The notes beneath the pieces were generated by a model, which saw only the letters and a list, made by a program, of their open reading frames with translations, had not been told where the DNA came from and searched no databases. DNA of 64,000 nucleotides from Blastobasis lacticolella. Its lineage: Eukaryota > Arthropoda > Insecta > Lepidoptera > Blastobasidae. Shown one piece after another: positions 61,471 to 64,000 of the stretch (the first letter of the stretch is position 1; the number at the start of each line of letters is the position of its first letter). The position numbers and the translations under genes are program-made. The stretch covers positions 15,634,001-15,698,000 of the forward strand of contig LR990056.1 of assembly GCA_905147135.1 (NCBI GenBank), given 5' to 3'.

Positions 61471-63799
61471 TTTTCACGAACTCGCACCACAGTTGACGTG
61501 TGTTTGATTCATTTGCTTACCCTGTCGCTTTTTAATACTGATTTACAATAAAAACACGGCGGAGCCACGGCGATTGATGTGAGTTATGATTAATGTTGCG
61601 TCTTTGATGTTCACGCTATGAATCTATCAAGTCGGCTTCTGAATATCGACGGTGTATAAATAAACCGGGTCGAATCCGACGGGAGCGTCTTCGTTTTAGT
61701 TAATTACGAGGTTATTAAAGATACATTGACTGCCGCTGACAAAGTCAGATCAATTTTGTATGCTACTGTTAGTTGCGGCGGACGATTCCAGTGATTACCG
61801 CGCAAGCATCACGCCACCGTTGTCACGGTACACTCGAATTATATATCGGTCGTTTTTTCTCCGACTCCAAAATTAGACTAATCACAATCGAGTACAAAGA
61901 AGCAGATCGCTTTCATCATCGACATGAGATGATGTTTACGTCGATCTTCCGAGAAACGTGCCCGCATTCAATACTTGGAAATAAATATGTGAGTTTGACA
62001 TTTGCTTTCATGTGTTGCCTCGCGTGTTGTGTCTGTAATTACGGCCGGCCGGGGAGCGGCCGCCTTACACTTGTGTACTTAGAGCGCATTTCGTCCCTTT
62101 CTCTGCGCTAGAGTTTTTTTTGTTATTAAATTATCTTGCGTGCCGATTTCTGACAAGATGATAGGTTGTGTTTGATGGGCCGTCTGATTGCCTCTCTTGT
62201 CGACATTTCGGATTTGGTCGCTTTCTCTTTGATTGACGCAGTTTAGAAATCTGACCGTTTGATGCGTTGCAGGGGTCGCTATTGATGTCAATAATTCCAT
62301 ATCCAGTCTCCGCATCGAGTCCTGGGCTATGAGCCGTTTCATTTCCAGTTCGAAAAGTTTCCGTTCCTTCCCACGAGTGTGAATAAATAAACACCATGTC
62401 ACTCTGTTGCTCCTACTAAGGCGTTTGAAGACTCAATGTGCCTATTATATCAGCATCGCACAGATATACATCTGTACCCACTTTTTACAGGTTATCTCCA
62501 CGAAGGAGAGCCAAGTTTTTAATGGCCCCAACGAACGCTTCCCGCGTATAAATTTACACCGCTTGCAACACGCGACATTTCATCCGTATATCCCTCTTTA
62601 ATCTTTCAATGCGCATAGGCAATAAATGTCAATATCGTCTAGAGCAGTTTATAATACTGCTCGATACCATTAGTCGCCGCTTCGGAGATAATTCACTGTC
62701 GAACCGATCCACATAGCGGTCCGGGGGCTAATAAGAGAAATGTGTGAGCCGAAAATAACAAAATTAAAATAAATCGAACGACAGACAGACGTCATAAACA
62801 AATTTCGAGTGTATTCCTTTTGGTTATACAAAAATAGAGTCACTCTTTCATGTCCCCTTGTGACATTAAGGAAGAATTTACTGGAGGTTTTACAGCAGCG
62901 CCATCTATGACATGAAAGTTCCTTTTATTGCCCAAAAGGAAAGGTGTTTATGATTTATGTTCGGCTATTATTGCTTTTGGTAAGTAAATAGGCGCTTCTG
63001 TTTCGATAGTGGGTGCGCTCGAGGCCGTTTTACGAGTAAAATTGACCTCGTGTTTACTTGTCTGCCGCCTGGTTTGAAGACACCTGGCTGCGCTCGCATT
63101 GTTATGATTGTTATTTTTAATTTGATTTCATAACGACAGGCTTCGTAAGCAATATACGGATTTACAACGGCACTTTTCCTTTATACTAATTATAGACGCA
63201 GTCGTTGGCGCTCTTTCTGGTATCTCGATTCGAAAGTAACGACGACAGTAATCACGATATAAAACGCGCTAAACGTCTCCAAAGAAACAAATTGACCCCG
63301 AAGGAGAAAGAAAAACTGTCGAGAAAAAGTTGGATGAAAAATCTCGACGCAAATCAAAACCAATTCGGAGAAACCCTAATCAGAAAAGTTACAGAATCGT
63401 TTATCGACTGTCATCAAAAAGGAATAACATTTCAAACTTGTACCCTTTTCGCAAACTTAATTAAAATCCAGTAACAAAAAAGAAAAAATCCTGTCAGAGA
63501 GAAAACTTTGTCCCCTCAATACGGTTAATAAGAGTAACAAACCGAAGTGGTTGGGCTCTATAGAAAAATCTCGTGTTCGGAATTTTCCGAAACCCGAAAA
63601 CAAAACATGCATTGTATCAATGTTTTGGTTGTCAACTTTTTGGTATTGTAATCAGTCTTGGAGTTTCTTTGCTAATAAAGGGTCACGTTATTGAGAATCC
63701 CGAAAAATTTACGCAATCGATTGATTGAAAAAGTTTGCAGCAAACAGATTGTTGTTGAAGGTTCAGTGAACTGTTCGGATGTGGAACGTGCTCCCAGCC

Positions 63800-63960
63800 A
63801 CAGTGTTCCCTTCATGGGATCGTTCAAGAGGTATATTAGAGGTTTCTTTAGAGGTAGGCAACGCAATGGTGATACCCCTGGTGTTGCTAATGTCCATAGG
63901 TGACGGTGACCACGTAATCAGCTGGCCCGCTTGCATGTTTGTCTGCCGTGTAACATAAAA
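63800..63960 (+). mobile_element. LINE C-terminus and 3' tail
   Basis: The plus-strand frame ends GSFKRYIRGFFRGRQRNGD, TPGVANVHR, stop. The FKRxV...GRQR..TPGVANVH motif is a common lepidopteran LINE end. The tail continues GGTGACGGTGACCACG and CCCGCTTGCATGTTTGTCTG. Confidence 0.55.
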
Positions 63961-64000
63961 TAAATAGAGCACTTAACCAACGAGGAGTACACACGAAACA

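Larger units (their letters stand above)
57240..64000. other. non-coding right end of the window with LINE and SINE debris
   Basis: Listed elements are a LINE tail at 58.6 kb, a deleted SINE at 59.35 kb, LINE reverse-transcriptase pieces at 60.4 and 61.4 kb, and a LINE C-terminus at 63.8 kb. The remainder (57.3-58.5, 61.5-63.6 kb) shows no recognisable gene. A plus-strand open frame at 63205-63474 is Lys/Arg-rich but unidentified. No N-terminal cut exon was recognised here. Confidence 0.5.

Noticed and set aside
1..64000. CRISPR array, prokaryotic defence system or viral gene cluster
   Set aside because: No regularly spaced repeats, no operons and no such proteins; the sequence is clearly insect nuclear DNA.

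Overview
This window looks like nuclear DNA of a moth or butterfly (Lepidoptera). It is AT-rich, coding DNA is very sparse, and the splice sites are ordinary GT-AG. It carries many decayed SINE and LINE pieces of kinds common in Lepidoptera: tRNA-headed SINEs, a SINE tail with the 'TAGCACCCATAACACAAGC' motif, RTE-type tails, and CR1/Jockey-like LINE C-termini. No bacterial-style operons, rRNA genes or CRISPR arrays are present.

The only host gene I can support is cut (ct, the CUX1/CDP orthologue), on the minus strand. Three consecutive coding exons are visible: a 182-bp coiled-coil exon (17757-17576), a 143-bp linker exon (7996-7854) and a 513-bp exon with the first CUT repeat, CR1 (7439-6927). 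Their phases join exactly (0 in/2 out, 2 in/1 out, 1 in/1 out). Joined, they run from the CASP/CUX coiled coil to the end of CR1. The N-terminal exons must lie beyond the right edge or be unrecognised in the 46 kb to the right. The exons for CR2, CR3 and the homeodomain lie beyond the left edge.

Layout: 1-6926 is the start of the intron after CR1. 6927-7996 is the two-exon cluster around a 414-nt intron that stays open in frame. 7997-17575 is a 9.6-kb intron with a palindrome/CCAAT-rich block near 11.9 kb and a MITE-like hairpin near 14.8 kb. 17758-64000 is non-coding sequence upstream of the coiled-coil exon, probably intron, with most of the repeats.

The repeat landscape includes six copies of one SINE family, two 5S-rRNA-like modules in tandem, a MITE with 13-bp terminal repeats whose empty site is also in the window, two local tandem duplications, and fragments of a LINE reverse transcriptase. 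Cut is a DNA-binding developmental regulator of sensory organs, wing margin and Malpighian tubules in insects. The large non-coding spans probably hold its enhancers, but nothing in the sequence alone proves this.
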